This document shows, piece by piece, positions 10,516 to 21,925 of a stretch of 64,000 nucleotides of DNA. This stretch comes from Ostrinia nubilalis (lineage: Eukaryota > Arthropoda > Insecta > Lepidoptera > Crambidae). The translations under genes and the position numbers were made by a program. The DNA lies in contig NC_087104.1 of NCBI RefSeq assembly GCF_963855985.1, forward strand, positions 2,480,001-2,544,000, given 5' to 3'. The notes beneath the pieces were generated by a model. The model was given only the letters and a program-made list of their open reading frames with translations, was not told the origin of the DNA and searched no databases. Each line of letters opens with the position of its first letter. Positions within the stretch are counted from its first letter, which is position 1.

Positions 10516-11096
10516 AACAGTTGGGAATCAACCTCATGCGCCAAGTTTATCTGTTGAACCTCCGCGTGTCCCTTGAGGTCGCTATTGGTGAAATCTTTCT
10601 ACTACACTACTAGATAATATTTTTGTGGATTTAAAACTGTCTCGTTGACCTAAAGAATGATGTAGGAACTTTAGACATACTATGCTGATTTCGTAGAGTC
10701 GTGCATTAATTTATTATGGAAGCTCAAAAACCTCCTTCAATAAAGTTACCAGAGATGCTGTATAACAACTAACAAGTACAAAGCAATCAGGAGATGACAT
10801 ACTAATAGTCCCGGAATTCACATTCGTGCAAAAGTTGGCCTTAGGCGTTCTCCATCTATGTTTGACACTTCGATAGTTCAATATTCACACTCGACAATCA
10901 TCTAAACGCGAATGCCTGAGATTTGTATGCATGGCGCATCAGGCTACAAATTGTGGCATCTTAGGTGATTGTAATAAGAGTTAAATTGCAACAAAAAATG
11001 AGTAGCTTGTACCCAGAAACGCTGAGGGCGCGACATTGGGTCGGAATGTGCGAACGTCGTGCCACGCGACGCGTGCGCATCTTTGGCGTATTTATG
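10516..11096. other. Intergenic, no gene seen
   Basis: No exon or RNA gene recognised. Confidence 0.4.
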
Positions 11097-11100
11097 GATA

Positions 11101-11695
11101 CAGGGTGTTATAGATATTTATTTATTGAAATGAGATTTTAAATAACTACATATGACGTAGCCCGTAAACATTTTCATTATAAAATTACTTTGAGTGATTC
11201 AGAAATATTTTTTGAGTCATTCGTTTTTAGATACGCTAGACGGCTAGAGAAATTCTGCTGCTGAAAAAGTAGGCTTTGAAACAGGTTATTGTTTAAATTA
11301 ATTAACCTTTATAAATAAGCTTTTTTCCAAAAGACAATCTTTCTTTGGATAATTTCCTTAAAGCTCAAAAACCCTTTGACATTAAAATGCAAATACTTTT
11401 ATGGTTATGGTTTAATTATGGTTTAATAAGATTTTAAACTTTCGCGTTTCATTTTAATTAAAATGTAACTCATCAATAAACGTCGCGTTAAGACCCGTGT
11501 CTTACTATTTTTTGTAGTTTATTTTACAATCTAAACATTCCTAAGGCCCGTAATTCTACTCTCAGTAGGTATGTAGGTACCGCGTTTGGACCAAAATGTC
11601 TTATTGTTTGATCTTGCAGTCAAACCAAAAATTAAATTGACCGTTTGCATCGTTTTGTATCAAATTAGAGTTATCATCAACATATGAACACCCTG
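11101..11695. mobile_element. Possible Tc1/mariner-type MITE
   Basis: TA|CAGGGTGTT at 11099-11109 and AACACCCTG|TA at 11687-11697 form short inverted ends flanked by TA. The ends match only over about 9 bp, and the interior has no transposase frame, so the call is tentative. Confidence 0.4.
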
Positions 11696-11990
11696 TATCT
11701 ACAAATACTCAGCTCCAATTGGTAGCACTTAAACCTGACCTTCGAAGATGCTACGATTTCAACGAGTGCATTAAATGTTATTTAGTCCAAACAACTCGTC
11801 ACGACTTGGTAAAAAATTGTTATACATCTGCAGTAAGCAATAAAATGATATAACTTGGTCATTAGAACTTGTTTTATTAGATGAGTTTACGTTAAAAAAT
11901 TGATGAGTAAAGGCGTAGATAAAGAAATTGTCAATGTTGATCTTTTTTGATGTCCTGTTCAGGGTAGCTAAAAAAGCTTTATTACAGCTT

Positions 11991-12124
11991 AAAATCGGAG
12001 ACCGACGATCTGGTGAAGGTCGCGGGAGGCGTCTGGATGCGAGACCGGTCTTTGTGGAGATCCTTGGGGGAGGCTTTTGTCCAGCAGTGGACGTCTTTCG
12101 GCTGAAACGAACGAACGAACGAAC
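11991..12124 (+). mobile_element. RTE-like LINE 3' fragment, AACG-repeat tail
   Basis: Starts inside the DDLVKVAG region, runs to CAGCAGTGGACGTCTTTCGG and ends CTGAAACGAACGAACGAACG. Confidence 0.8.
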
Positions 12125-12125
12125 A

Positions 12126-12950
12126 GATTAAAAAATAGAAAGAAGAATTAAAGAAACGAAGATTTAATAAATTCTACTGACAACGCCACTCTTGTAGCAG
12201 AGTTTGGGCTGACACTGTATAGGTTTGTTGTCGACACGACAAGAAGAAGATCAGATTTGCTTTCTAAACTGTTTATATTACTATACTTTCTGCATACATT
12301 CTTTTACAAAAGATATTGTGCAGCTTTTTCATCCTACAATGTTGAATCGACGTCATAGGTAAAATAGCCTCCGATAATGTTTTGAGAAAATGAAGCGAGA
12401 TTTTCTTTTGTTTTTTTAGGTCCTATTTGATTGATTTCCATCTCACAAGAGCTCGGAATTAAGTATACCAAAGGCTTAAAGATTTAAAGGTACTTCTAGG
12501 GTTTTTGCTGCCCAGTATTTGTTTTTATACATTTGTCAATTAAAATAACTCTAGTCTAGAATTCAGGATGTCGGTTTTAAAACGTTAATGTTACTTACGT
12601 TACTTGTTTGTTTTTTTCTACACACAATATTCGTCATAGTTACTTGTAACTAATAAATTAACTTAATTTGTAAACTTCTTGAGAGTTAAATTAAGTCAAT
12701 ATGATTAATTGCATGACCAAATAAAGACGTACCAATAAGTATTTAAATGATTCTTAAATGCATAAATTATTATAATTATGTGCAATTTCAATCGTTGCTT
12801 TAGAATCAACGAATGGACAGACAAATATTGTTTTGAATAGAGATTGCAATTTGCATCTTACAAAGCTTGGATTTAACCTATAATTACGAGTATCTAGGAC
12901 TAAGTTATGTGAAGATAATAAATAAATAGATTTATTGCAAAACTGAATGA
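12126..12950. other. Intergenic, no gene seen
   Basis: AT-rich; no supported feature. Confidence 0.4.
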
Positions 12951-12953
12951 CTG

Positions 12954-13253
12954 CCTATAATCAGAGAGTAATGAAAAATACTGATATAGCCCGACGGATT
13001 AGCAAGCTGAAGTGGCAACGGGCAGGGCACATAGTACGCAGAACAGATGGTCGTTGGGACAGAAGAGTTCTCGAGTGGCGACCACAGGCAGGAAGACGTA
13101 GCGTGCGACGTCCATCCATAAGGTGGACCGAAGACATCATAAAGGTAGCAGGAACGCAGTAGATGCAGGCCGCTACCAACTGGTCAATATGGAAGTCATT
13201 GGGGGAGGCCTATGTTCAGCAGTGGACGTCCTACGCTGAAATGGTGATGATGA
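12954..13253 (+). mobile_element. RTE-like LINE 3' fragment, ATG-type tail
   Basis: A 71-codon open stretch holds the conserved order DIARRISKLKWQRAGHIVRR, TDGRWDRRVLEWRPQAGRRS and RWTEDIIKVAG, then a stop. It ends CTGAAATGGTGATGATGATTG. This is the C-terminal end of the LINE polyprotein, not a host gene. Confidence 0.8.
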
Positions 13254-13255
13254 TT

Positions 13256-14315
13256 GCAACATTGAACGACTGCCGATTATCAAGTAATGAAAAAAACAGC
13301 AAGTTGTAATTAGTGGCATCCAATCGCTTTACACTAGTTATTAACTCCGTTACGCCAGCACTTTTACTGGATAGATTTTGATTAGATAGTGTTGTAAATG
13401 CTCTTGGTTTGGTCTAAGTTATTAGATTCTGCGAAAAATTATATGGACTATAATACAGTCCTCTTCAATCACTCTATCTATTGCTGAAAACTGCATGAAA
13501 AATGCATAGTGATATGAAAAAAAAAGATGGTTTAAAAAACTAAAAACACACTTTTAATTAGTGCACTAAAAGGCAGGATCCTGGACATCATCTAGCACTA
13601 AAATGCTCGAAAAAACAAATTCAATGCGATTCCGCCGTTTCGCTTAGGAGTTCCTATGGCCATCTTCCAGTCCCATCATCAGACCAGCTCGATAGTACCA
13701 TAATATTGTATTGACATCTAATCTACATATAATTGCCAAGTTTCATGATAATACAAGAATTAGAAGTTCGTGTAATTTAGATTCTTAGATTTCATTAAAT
13801 AGTTACATAAACAACGACCTAATAAAAGCGTGTTGAAAAACGCTTGCGCTTATTACTTGTACCAACGCGAGGTCAAGGTTCAAATTACTGTGCAGCACTC
13901 AAGTTCTAATGAATACTTCTTAATCATGTATTACTTAATTTTGCAATAGCAATTAATATTATATCAATAATTGCGGTAGCGAGTGTGAATCTTCTTTTGA
14001 CTTAGCTTGAAGGTTGGTAGAATATTTGGGAAATGTTTCAACTTGCCTTTCTCTATATTTTATAATGTTGCCTATTCTCTCTATATTGTAGGTACTTATT
14101 ATTTGACTGATTGAGTGTTAATTGGATAAAGGTTGTTTTACAATACAGTGCGATATAAAATATGTGTTTAATGCAATAAAATTCAATGCAGAAGGCTTAC
14201 CTTATACATGCACAATGCACAATAAACAATATCAGTCTATACAATACGCATGAAATTAAATTAAGGCATCTTAAATCTTATGCAGTTGTAAAATATGTTA
14301 TTTTAGAACCAAAGT
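13256..14315. other. Intergenic, no gene seen
   Basis: AT-rich; no supported exon, RNA or repeat border. Confidence 0.4.
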
Positions 14316-14317
14316 GT

Positions 14318-14664
14318 ATCATCATCATCATCATTTTCAGCCATAGGACGTCCACTGCTGAACATAGGCCTCCCCCAATGACTTCCACATCGCATGGTTG
14401 GTAGCGACCTGCATCCAGCGCCTTCCTGCTACCTTTATCAGGTCGTCGGTCCACCTTGTGGGTGGACGTCCCACGCTGCGTTTTCCGGTACGCTGCCTCC
14501 ATTCCAGTAACTTGCTGTCCCATCGGCCGTCAGTTCTGCGTACTATGTGCCCTGCCCACTGCCACTTCAGCTTGCTAATTCGTCGGGCTATGTCAGCGAC
14601 TTTAGTTCGTTTACGGATCTTCTCATTTCTGATTCGATCTCGTAAAGAAACACCGAGCATAGAT
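14318..14664 (-). mobile_element. RTE-like LINE 3' fragment, best-preserved copy
   Basis: A 107-codon minus-strand open frame (14337-14660) runs MLGVSLRDRIRNEKIRKRTK, then DIARRISKLKWQWAGHIVRR, GRPPTRWTDDLIKVAG and EAYVQQWTSYG. It ends at its natural stop, with the ATG-repeat tail at 14318-14335. The frame is intact but cut on the 5' side and lacks the reverse transcriptase core. Confidence 0.85.
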
Positions 14665-14884
14665 ACTCATTGTATTTACGTTAATATGCCTTTCAAAGGC
14701 GATGCTTTTCCCTTCTCCATTATGGTGGCATGGTGTCATAAATATAGTAAATAACGTTACGTTTAGGGATTGCAATCCAGCGGCGTTTTCAATCCAGCTG
14801 GATTCTTGCTGGATTGACCTGAATCCAGCTGGATCCAGCGCGGATCCAGCAAAATGTGGAACGCAAATAAAAAGACGACATTTT

Positions 14885-15025
14885 TAAGACTTTCCGCCCA
14901 CGGCTTCGCCCGCGTGAAAAAAGGGCTGTTTTTAGGGTTTTCCCAGACATTGTTCGAATTTTTCTCGCCGTAAAAACCATCCTTAGACTCAACGAACATT
15001 TAAAAAAATTGGTCCAGGCGTTGTT
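14885..15025 (-). mobile_element. Helitron-like fragment nested in the hAT element
   Basis: CCCACGGCTTCGCCCGCGTG, then TTCTCGCCGTAAAAACCATC and TTGGTCCAGGCG, are words I associate with common lepidopteran Helitron-like repeats. Its borders are unclear. Confidence 0.4.
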
Positions 15026-15036
15026 GAGGTCTGCGC

Positions 15037-15487
15037 TTACCAACACATTTTGCGATTCATTACTGAGAATGCGCTTTCGGTTTCCACACTGGTCGGTTTT
15101 AGGATCATTAAATAGTGAATAGTAGAATGACCACGACCGCTCTGCCAAGAGCGTAACGAATAAGAAGAAGAAGAAGACATAGTCATACACCATAGATAAA
15201 TGTTAACCTCGCACTCGCTCGGTCTCATATACGCTCATTTCTTTTTTCAGTACCTTTTCGTAATCTAATTGACCACTTGGCTTTGGCTTTTGTTTATTAA
15301 AGTTCTCCTTCTCTCTTTTAAGTTCCATCTCAAGCTCTTGCCCTGAAGTAATTTTAACGGGTTCTGCGACATCATTTAGACCATTCTCTTCTAACTCCAT
15401 GATATCTTTATCTTCTTGCACATTTTGTTTATTTACTCGTTTTAACAAAGTTTTCATCTCCTGCCATATCGCATTCTTTTTTGGCAA
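15037..15487 (-). pseudogene. hAT transposase C-terminal remnant
   Basis: A 94-codon open frame (15203-15487) is lysine/glutamate-rich and ends DYEKVLKKEMSVYETERVRG. After a frame change, the frame 15037-15228 contains LKPTSVETESAFSVMNRK. The order 'KxExxxYE ... PTSVExExAFS' matches the C-terminal dimerisation region of hAT transposases, where the SERxFS-like motif is typical (established knowledge). A frameshift, an extra serine run from a TCT-repeat expansion and the lack of upstream catalytic parts show it is dead. A host gene is unlikely because it sits inside the element's inverted repeats. Confidence 0.65.
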
Positions 15488-15784
15488 AGGAAAATAGACA
15501 GTTTTTTTACTGCTTCTTCATACTTTTTTGGATTTTTCAATCACACTAACGTACCAGTAACTTCGGAGAGGCGCCGTTCAACGCACAAAACAACAGAACG
15601 GCAACGTCACCGCGCCGTTTTGAAAATGGCGGCAATTCGAAACTAAGCAATATAAAATTATACGTTTGCGGATCCGCATCGCTGGATCCAGCACTGTATG
15701 CTGGATCCAGCATGTTTAAAAAGGCGCTGGATCCAGCTGGATTGCTGTATGCTGGATCCAGCAATTGCAATCCCTAGTTACGTT

Positions 15785-16086
15785 ACTTGATTATTGTTTA
15801 TGAGATGCCATTCGCAGGTCAAGCGGAATTGAATGTCAATCAAAATTAGTTTTATGGTTATTGCATGTGTTTTGACATTTTTAGTATCTTTGACGAGGTG
15901 TGGCGTGGGTAGTTTAATATTTGAGATGAGATGACACAAGCTTGTGATTATGATTTATGATTTGACATTTTGATCATAAAAATGAGTCATAATAGTGGAA
16001 ATATATTTATTAAAAAACTTCAAGACTACATTACTAAGGTTTCTATAAGTGATGGAGTGTTTCCGATAGAATAGGTACATCTACGA
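15785..16086. other. Intergenic, no gene seen
   Basis: AT-rich; no supported feature. Confidence 0.4.
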
Positions 16087-16304
16087 ACGTAGTCCAATTA
16101 TAGCACCCGCCCAAGTAGCACCTGCACGAATAGCACCTGGCCTAGTCCACGAAGAGCATCTATCTCACTCTGTTCGTGGACAGAAATGTAAATTGTCCAT
16201 GACATAAATTGGAATCTTGGAATAGCGATATCGATCGTCGTCTCTTCGTAGACTAGGCCGCTATTCGTGCGGGTGCTATAGCGGGTGCTCTAAGTGGACT
16301 ACGT
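16087..16304. mobile_element. MITE-like element with ~65-bp imperfect inverted ends
   Basis: Left ACGTAGTCCAATTATAGCAC and right complement ACGTAGTCCACTTAGAGCAC pair. Both arms carry repeated TAGCACCYGC words and a GGCCTAGTC-ACGAAGAG block. The palindromic layout with internal direct repeats points to a foldback MITE. Target duplication not resolved. Confidence 0.65.
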
Positions 16305-17030
16305 CCACGGGAAAAGCTTCTGCAAGGCGACTAGGTGACAAATATGCGACCATCAACGCTCCTACCCGTCTGGCCAGAGTGGTGATTATAGACCAAATCC
16401 TTTGCCCTTGTCATCAAATCTCATGCTCCTGAAGAGGGTACGAAATTACCTGATTATGAACTCTACATTATAATCTCTTACCCACACTTGTCTGAGCTAC
16501 ATAAGATGCTAAATAGGTGCAGTCCACAGCACGCTACATTTTAAATCTCATGTTGATGTTCACCTGTAGCATTATCTTTAAACCCAAATATAATTATGTA
16601 TAGCAAAGGATTCATGATAGTTTGCGATGAATTTGTCACCCACAATTGCATCACAACAATGCGACAAAAGCCTTGACAAATTGGATTCCCAATCGTTATT
16701 TGTCCGACTGTACCATTCCTTGCAGTCTTCGTGATGTGAGTTCCGGCCTAACCCACTCTTGGTATTCGATCTATATCCTATCAAAAGTTCATCTATGCCT
16801 CTACCAACTGATTTTAAACTCTATGTGAAACGCGAAGGTTTGTTTTTGCATTTAATTTTTGAATTAGGCTCAAAAGTTGTCACATTCAAGATTAAAGGTT
16901 AATAACTCGAGCTAAGGTTGAATTTCAAACGTGATGTCGCAGTAAAAGGATTCACGAAGTTGTAACAGTGTGGATTGGCACAACTAAATGGTAATCAGTA
17001 GAAAATTTTGACAAAAACTTGATTCTACTT
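16305..17030. other. Intergenic, no gene seen
   Basis: Two opposed 60-68-codon open frames near 16578-16828 overlap each other and show no domain; taken as chance. Confidence 0.35.
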
Positions 17031-17031
17031 A

Positions 17032-17085
17032 ATGATTGCGGTCAAATACCTGCCTTGTCTTGCATACAAAAAAATACAAAAAAAA
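17032..17085 (+). mobile_element. CR1/Jockey-group LINE 3' scrap
   Basis: ATTGCGGTCAAATACCTGCC followed by TTGTCTTGCATACAAAAAAA matches the extreme 3' end of the family at 7600, 28926 and 49142. Confidence 0.55.
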
Positions 17086-17583
17086 CTGATGATACTGATA
17101 CTGATGTCAGACAAGTAAGTATAAGACTAATTCCACACAAACATATAAATTACTTTATGTATTTTATTCTCAATTTAGTTAGGACATTGAAGGCTTACTT
17201 TTACCCTTGTTTTACCTCATAGTCTGAAAAGAAATATGACTCCCTGTTTCAAAATATGTTTAAAAAATATATAAGACAGATAAATTAATGAATAAGTAAT
17301 CATCATTTGCCTTAAATAAAGTATCATGTAATATTTCGATAAAGTCTCTACTTACTCTTCTTTTTTCTTCTCTTTTTAAAACCCCAGCAAATATTATATT
17401 TTACTGAAGTGGTTTTATAGCAAGCTATGTACATTATTTGAGACGTAAATAAAAATGCTCTGAAAAGGGCCTACGTTTCCAGTAAAAAGTCTGTATTGTT
17501 AGAAACGTAGAGACGTAGCAAAGTAAGACAGATCTTGAATCGAAGTCGAACGTCACATAGTCTACTGTCACTGTATCGGGCTA

Positions 17584-17854
17584 TACAGGTTGTCCCAAAA
17601 TTAGCACGTCACACTGACACTGGAGGTAGCTGAGTCTGAGGCGCATCGAACAAGCTTAATATGTCCATAGAAAAGTTTCTTAAGTTTTAAGATTATGACC
17701 AATATTATTTATTCATGTCCATAGAAAAGTTTGATGAGTTTTGAAATATGACTCTAGTTATTTTTAAAAATGGATTTAATATACTTGTTAGATGCGTCTT
17801 AAGCTCATTTACATCTGGTGTCAGTGTGATGTGCAAATTTTGGAACACCCTGTA
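17584..17854. mobile_element. Mariner-type MITE (271 bp) with TA duplication
   Basis: TA|TACAGGTTGTCCCAAAATTA at the left and, at the right, the complement of TACAGGGTGTTCCAAAATTT followed by TA. The inverted ends match over about 35 bp with few differences and continue into CACACTGACAC. The interior is non-coding. TA duplication and CAGGGTGTYCCAAAA ends are typical of Tc1/mariner MITEs. Confidence 0.7.
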
Positions 17855-18165
17855 TATCAGAGCCTTTACTGAACTACTTGACTAGTGGATAAGTAAGGTA
17901 GAGTAAGCGTACTAGTTATATTTCTCCTGTAACAGTTTAGGTAACATTTTCGGGTATCCTACAATACTGATCGTGACTGAACGGTGATCGCACTTCTTGT
18001 TTTACGAGCAATATAATTGACATTATTAAGAATACTGCAACTGTATTCATCTAAGAGCAGTAGCAGTAAGGTTTAATTGGGTTGACAATAAAATTCAGTA
18101 CGAGGTTTTTATGTCCGTAAAAGTAAAAAGACTAAAGTACCAAAAGTACATTTAGTACCAAATAA

Positions 18166-18410
18166 ATATTTTTTCTTTCTTTCTTTCTAAAGTCAAAGTC
18201 AACATTTCTTTATTGAAATAAGTATTAAATACTATTTAAATAGTACTTATATTATATCGTCAAATATTTTGCTCTTAAGGAACCTCTATATATTGTCTCA
18301 TAATCTTTTTACCTTACCAGCGCTTCGAGACCAACATTTGTCAAGTGCTGAGAAGAAGCGCCGCAACAAACTCAGTCACCACTGTCTGCCGATTAATATA
18401 AATACCTCAT
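18166..18410 (-). mobile_element. LINE 3' end with simple-repeat tail
   Basis: A CTTT-repeat (18168-18187) runs into AAAGTCAAAGTCAACATTTC. The block AAGTGCTGAGAAGAAGCGCC and AACTCAGTCACCACTG then appears, as in the 41.5 kb copy. Minus-strand 3' end of a non-LTR element. Confidence 0.5.
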
Positions 18411-18411
18411 A

Positions 18412-18532
18412 AAGGCAGCAGAAAGGCGCAGGATTCATACCTCTACCAACCAGCCAATCTGGAATTTAGTGGGAGGAACGTATGATCAGCAGTGATAGTC
18501 CAATGACTGAAATTATGATGATGATGATGATG
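18412..18532 (+). mobile_element. RTE-like LINE 3' fragment, ATG-repeat tail
   Basis: AAAGGCAGCAGAAAGGCGCA through CAGCAGTGATAGTCCAATGA to a tail of six ATG units. Strongly decayed. Confidence 0.7.
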
Positions 18533-18589
18533 AAAGGTAAAAAGTAGACAAGAACTGAAAAAAATACGGGCAGATGATTTTCATCAGGA

Positions 18590-18690
18590 TCATGATCATC
18601 AGCCTACTACCCTTACATGTCCACTGCTGGACATAATCCTCCCCAAATATGCGCCACTTTTCCCTATTTTGGGCTTGCCACATTCAGCTT
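18590..18690 (-). mobile_element. Second RTE-like LINE family, 3' fragment
   Basis: GATCATCAGCCTACTACCCT, ATGTCCACTGCTGGACATAA and TGCGCCACTTTTCCCTATTT. Related to but distinct from the main family, and similar to the scrap near 1715. Confidence 0.5.
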
Positions 18691-18967
18691 ATTAATTATA
18701 AAGAGGACTGAATTTCACGCGATCGAAGCTACGGACAAAATCTATACTAAAACAGTTTCAAATTAAAATAAAATCTTAACTTATAAGATGTAGACTTATC
18801 AAGCCACGTATTACTAAGTTCAAGACAAATTTATTTAATCATAATTACTTTTCTCGTCAAAGCGAGCTCTGCCCGTCGTATGTGTTAACCAAGCGCACAC
18901 CTGTCAGTTAGCTTAATTAGCGTAAATTAAATAACTGTTACATAAGGTTAGGGCTGCCAATTTATCA

Positions 18968-19091
18968 TCGTTCGTTTCAGCCAAATGACGTCCACTGCTG
19001 GACAAAGGCCTCCCCCAAGGTTTTCCACAATGAACTGTCCTGCGCTGCCCGCATCCAGGCTCTTCCCGCGACCTTTACCAGATCGTCGATT
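18968..19091 (-). mobile_element. RTE-like LINE 3' fragment, AACG-type tail
   Basis: Tail CGTTCGTTTCAGCC, then GACGTCCACTGCTGGACAAA through CTTTACCAGATCGTCG. 5' truncated. Confidence 0.75.
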
Positions 19092-19095
19092 TATC

Positions 19096-19633
19096 ATCAT
19101 AAGAAGCTAATTCTGTGTTCAATATTAGAACAAAAATGTTCGTCTAGTAGATACTAAAATGTTTATTCTGTTCCCACGTTCCCACTGCGTCGCCTGAGAA
19201 CAAAACATGAATGTTCAAATGTTCAAATCTTATGAAGAATTTGATAAAGATTTTTACTAGTTCCCATACTCTCCTCGTAATCTGAATACGAATCCCCTTT
19301 TTCACATTCAGATATGAATCATTAATCCCTTATTTGCCATTCATAAACATTTGCTTTTGATTGCGATGACAAAAAGAAAAAGCTAGAGTATGTTTATTTG
19401 TGCAGTCTCACCATCTTTTCTCTTTTTGCCATGATTGTGTACCTCTCCATTGCATTAAACACAAGTTTGTTGGCAGCCCTATAATAATCTAACTGTTTAC
19501 TATTACGAGTTAGGTTTTTGATAACGTACCGGCCGTAATAGCCAACGTCTGGGCATTTGTCAAACTGCGACCTCTGGGTCACTGAGCCGTCAATACTGAG
19601 TTAACGCTTGATCAACTATTGCATGAATAATCT
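19096..19633. other. Intergenic, no gene seen
   Basis: A 62-codon minus-strand frame (19394-19582) shows no domain. Confidence 0.4.
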
Positions 19634-19835
19634 GTACCTCTAGTAGGAAAAACTTTCGAGTTCGTTTCGTTGCGTATTCAAAGTGTCATCGAAAAATTTT
19701 GTATGAAAAATTAAACAGCGCCCCCTATATTATAGCCGCCCTAGGGGGCGCTGTTTAATTTTTCATACAAAATTTTTCGATGACACTTTGAATACGCAAC
19801 GAAACGAACTCGAAAGTTTTTCGTACTAGAGGTAC
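19634..19835. mobile_element. Foldback element: 93-bp near-perfect inverted arms, 16-bp loop
   Basis: Arms 19634-19726 and 19743-19835 differ at one base that I could find (AGTAGGAAAA against AGTACGAAAA). The loop is ATATTATAGCCGCCCT. The arms start GTACCTCTAGTA and end GCGCCCCCT. The transcript would form a ~90-bp duplex, a possible small-RNA source. A MITE of the foldback type is the best reading; no target duplication was found. Confidence 0.85.
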
Positions 19836-19920
19836 GGAACTCATCTTCGACCTATACTTTCATTGATATCCATTGTTAAAGTATTGAAAGCGTTTTTGTT
19901 GTCTCTCTTCTTTACCAATA

Positions 19921-20060
19921 GTGACTGAGTTTCTTGCGTCTTCTCAGCACTGGCCCATTTATTGTCCCGAAGCAGTGGTAGGGTTAATAGGCTTTTTAAA
20001 AGCCTATTTGCAAAAACAAATGAGTTTTATGAGTTTTTTACCCTGGTCGTATCTACACAA
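19921..20060 (+). mobile_element. LINE 3' end
   Basis: GTGACTGAGTTTCTTGCGTC, CTCAGCACTGGCCCATTTAT and CCCGAAGCAGTGGTAGGGTT, then a tail ATGAGTTTTATGAGTTTTTT. It is the sense orientation of the module at 41505-41665. Confidence 0.6.
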
Positions 20061-20131
20061 TAGGGTATTTGCTATCACCAATCAATTGACGTACTTTTTA
20101 AAACTGTTAAAACGCGACTCTCCCATAGATT

Positions 20132-20345
20132 TTTTTTATGTGACAGGAGGCAGACGAGCAGACGGATCACCTGATGGTAAGTGATTACCGTCGCCCATAG
20201 ACACCCGCAGACCCAGGGTGAAGATACGCTCTCCTCTTGAAAGCTTGCAGGTCGTATCCGTCCGGAAACACCGCAGACGACAGTCCATTCCACAGTTTGG
20301 TTGTACGGGGCAGGAAGTTTCTAGAGAAACGTACTGTTGTGGACT
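20132..20345 (-). mobile_element. CR1/Jockey-group LINE, ORF C-terminus
   Basis: On the minus strand one frame reads TVRFSRNFLPRTTKLWNGLS, SAVFPDGYDLQAFKRRAYLH, then PGSAGVYGRR and a stop. 'LPRTxxLWNxLxxxVFP' followed by 'FKRR' is the typical C-terminus of non-LTR reverse transcriptases of this group (established knowledge). The rest of the ORF is absent. Confidence 0.75.
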
Positions 20346-20354
20346 GCCAACCAT

Positions 20355-21660
20355 CTAAGTGATGGGGGTGGAAGTGCTGTCGGGTAGATCGTTTTGTATG
20401 GCAATACTAGCCAGTGGACGTCACTATTTTGTCAACTCATTGAAACTACTTTTTTAAATTACTATGTAACCAAAAATCATAATTTACAGGTAATTTACTG
20501 ATTATGCGCCTAAACTTACCTACACAAATAATTAGGAAAATGTATACAGTCATTTTAACCAAATAATTTCATAATTTAATACCCGTAACTGTCACATATT
20601 CACCATACTTCACCCATTATCCCGCAAACACGTAGGAAGATTACGACTGTGACAGATGAACATAATGATTTTGTAGCGCTACATTAAATTAGTCCTTATT
20701 CACCATACAATAAGGGCTACAGAATGTGAGCGGGATGATCTAATTGAAAACCTTGGTCTAGTTAGTACCCCAATTCAAATTTATTGCAAAACGATGTAGT
20801 TTTAAATTTATGTTTATGACTTTATATTTGCTTTGCGACGATCACAAAATTTAATTTTTTTTAGCGAAGACATTTGAGAAAATTCTAGATAGAGATGGCT
20901 CTAGTTTATATTATTATTTTAGTAGCAAAACAAACAAAACAAAGCCCACGAGACAAATTGTAAATCATTAACAAATTATTTTTAGTAGCAAATAATCATA
21001 ACCAAAGCTTCTTCGTAGGGGTTAAAAAAAACTACTCAAACTTATTTTTTACCTAATCTGTCCATGCTGAAATAGGTTTGTCCTCTCATATAAAGATAAC
21101 CACATGCATGAGCCACTATATCTGTCAGTAATTTCATGAAACGTCAATAAAAGTAGTAGCCAGTACCTATTTAGATATCAGTGCTGTCACTGTGCAAAAG
21201 TAAAGCGCTCTCCAAAAGCCAAGATGCTTTATTAATATAACTCAGCAACATATCACTTCTATCCCAAAGAAACTATGAGTAAATCAGCTTTGTAAACACT
21301 CATAAAACTCATTTTAAGTAGGCTTTTAAAAAGCACTTTATTTACTACTCTATTTTTTGCACTCGCTTTACAATCGCTTACTGTATGACCTTTAGCCTAG
21401 CCTAGGTAATAAATGTGAAATGGCTGACAATCCAGTAACCGGCTGTTTAACAGTAACCCGCTAACTGGCAAGTAACAAGCTGCCTATTTTTGGCGTCGCA
21501 AATCAAAATGTACAAAACAATTGTGAAAGATGTGCAATGATTGTTTGAATGTAGTTAACGGATTAAGTTAGACTTGCAGTCAACTCCGTAAATAGAATCT
21601 ATTGTAGTTAAGTTCAGAAAAGATTTATCAATGAGAATAGAGATATTTCTTTCGTAAGTT
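20355..21660. other. Intergenic with a LINE 3' scrap
   Basis: 21297-21360 repeats the CTCATAAAACTCATTTTAAG / GGCTTTTAAAAAGCAC block of LINE 3' ends. Nothing else supported. Confidence 0.4.
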
Positions 21661-21662
21661 TA

Positions 21663-21920
21663 AGTTTTAATATTATTATGAAGCTGGAGAGTAAAGGTAC
21701 AATTCCAAGACGGGCCGCAGACCGCAAACTGCAATCGCAAAATCAACCGCTATCTCAGGCACTGGTTTGAATTGAAAAAATATTTTTTGTTTTGGATAAT
21801 TCATTCAGAGAGGAAAGCTAATATCACATTAACACCAATAAGAGCGGAGCATCAATGAAAAATGTAGCAAAAACGGGAAAAATATTCACTATCACACGTA
21901 TAGAGTCGCGGGCACCTCCA
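21663..21920 (+). mobile_element. Decayed Helitron-like copy
   Basis: Words shared with the 40.4 kb copy include GAGCGGAGCATCAATGAAAA and AAAACGGGAAAAA. No clean ends. Confidence 0.35.
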
Positions 21921-21925
21921 GTCGC

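Larger units (their letters stand above)
14756..15784 (-). mobile_element. hAT-family DNA transposon (1,013 bp, defective) with 8-bp target duplication
   Basis: GTTACGTT at 14756-14763 and 15777-15784 brackets 14764-15776. The ends are inverted repeats TAGGGATTGCAATCCAGC and its complement. Inside both ends lie many copies of CTGGATCCAGC-like words, typical of subterminal transposase-binding repeats. The middle holds frame-broken transposase remnants on the minus strand and a nested Helitron-like scrap. An 8-bp duplication, TAG-starting ends and the remnant motif together place it in hAT. Confidence 0.85.

Noticed and set aside
12947..13162. 71-codon frame with RRTDGRWDRRVLEW as a possible host gene
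   Set aside because: It is the C-terminal end of the RTE-like LINE, seen in many copies with a diagnostic 3' tail.
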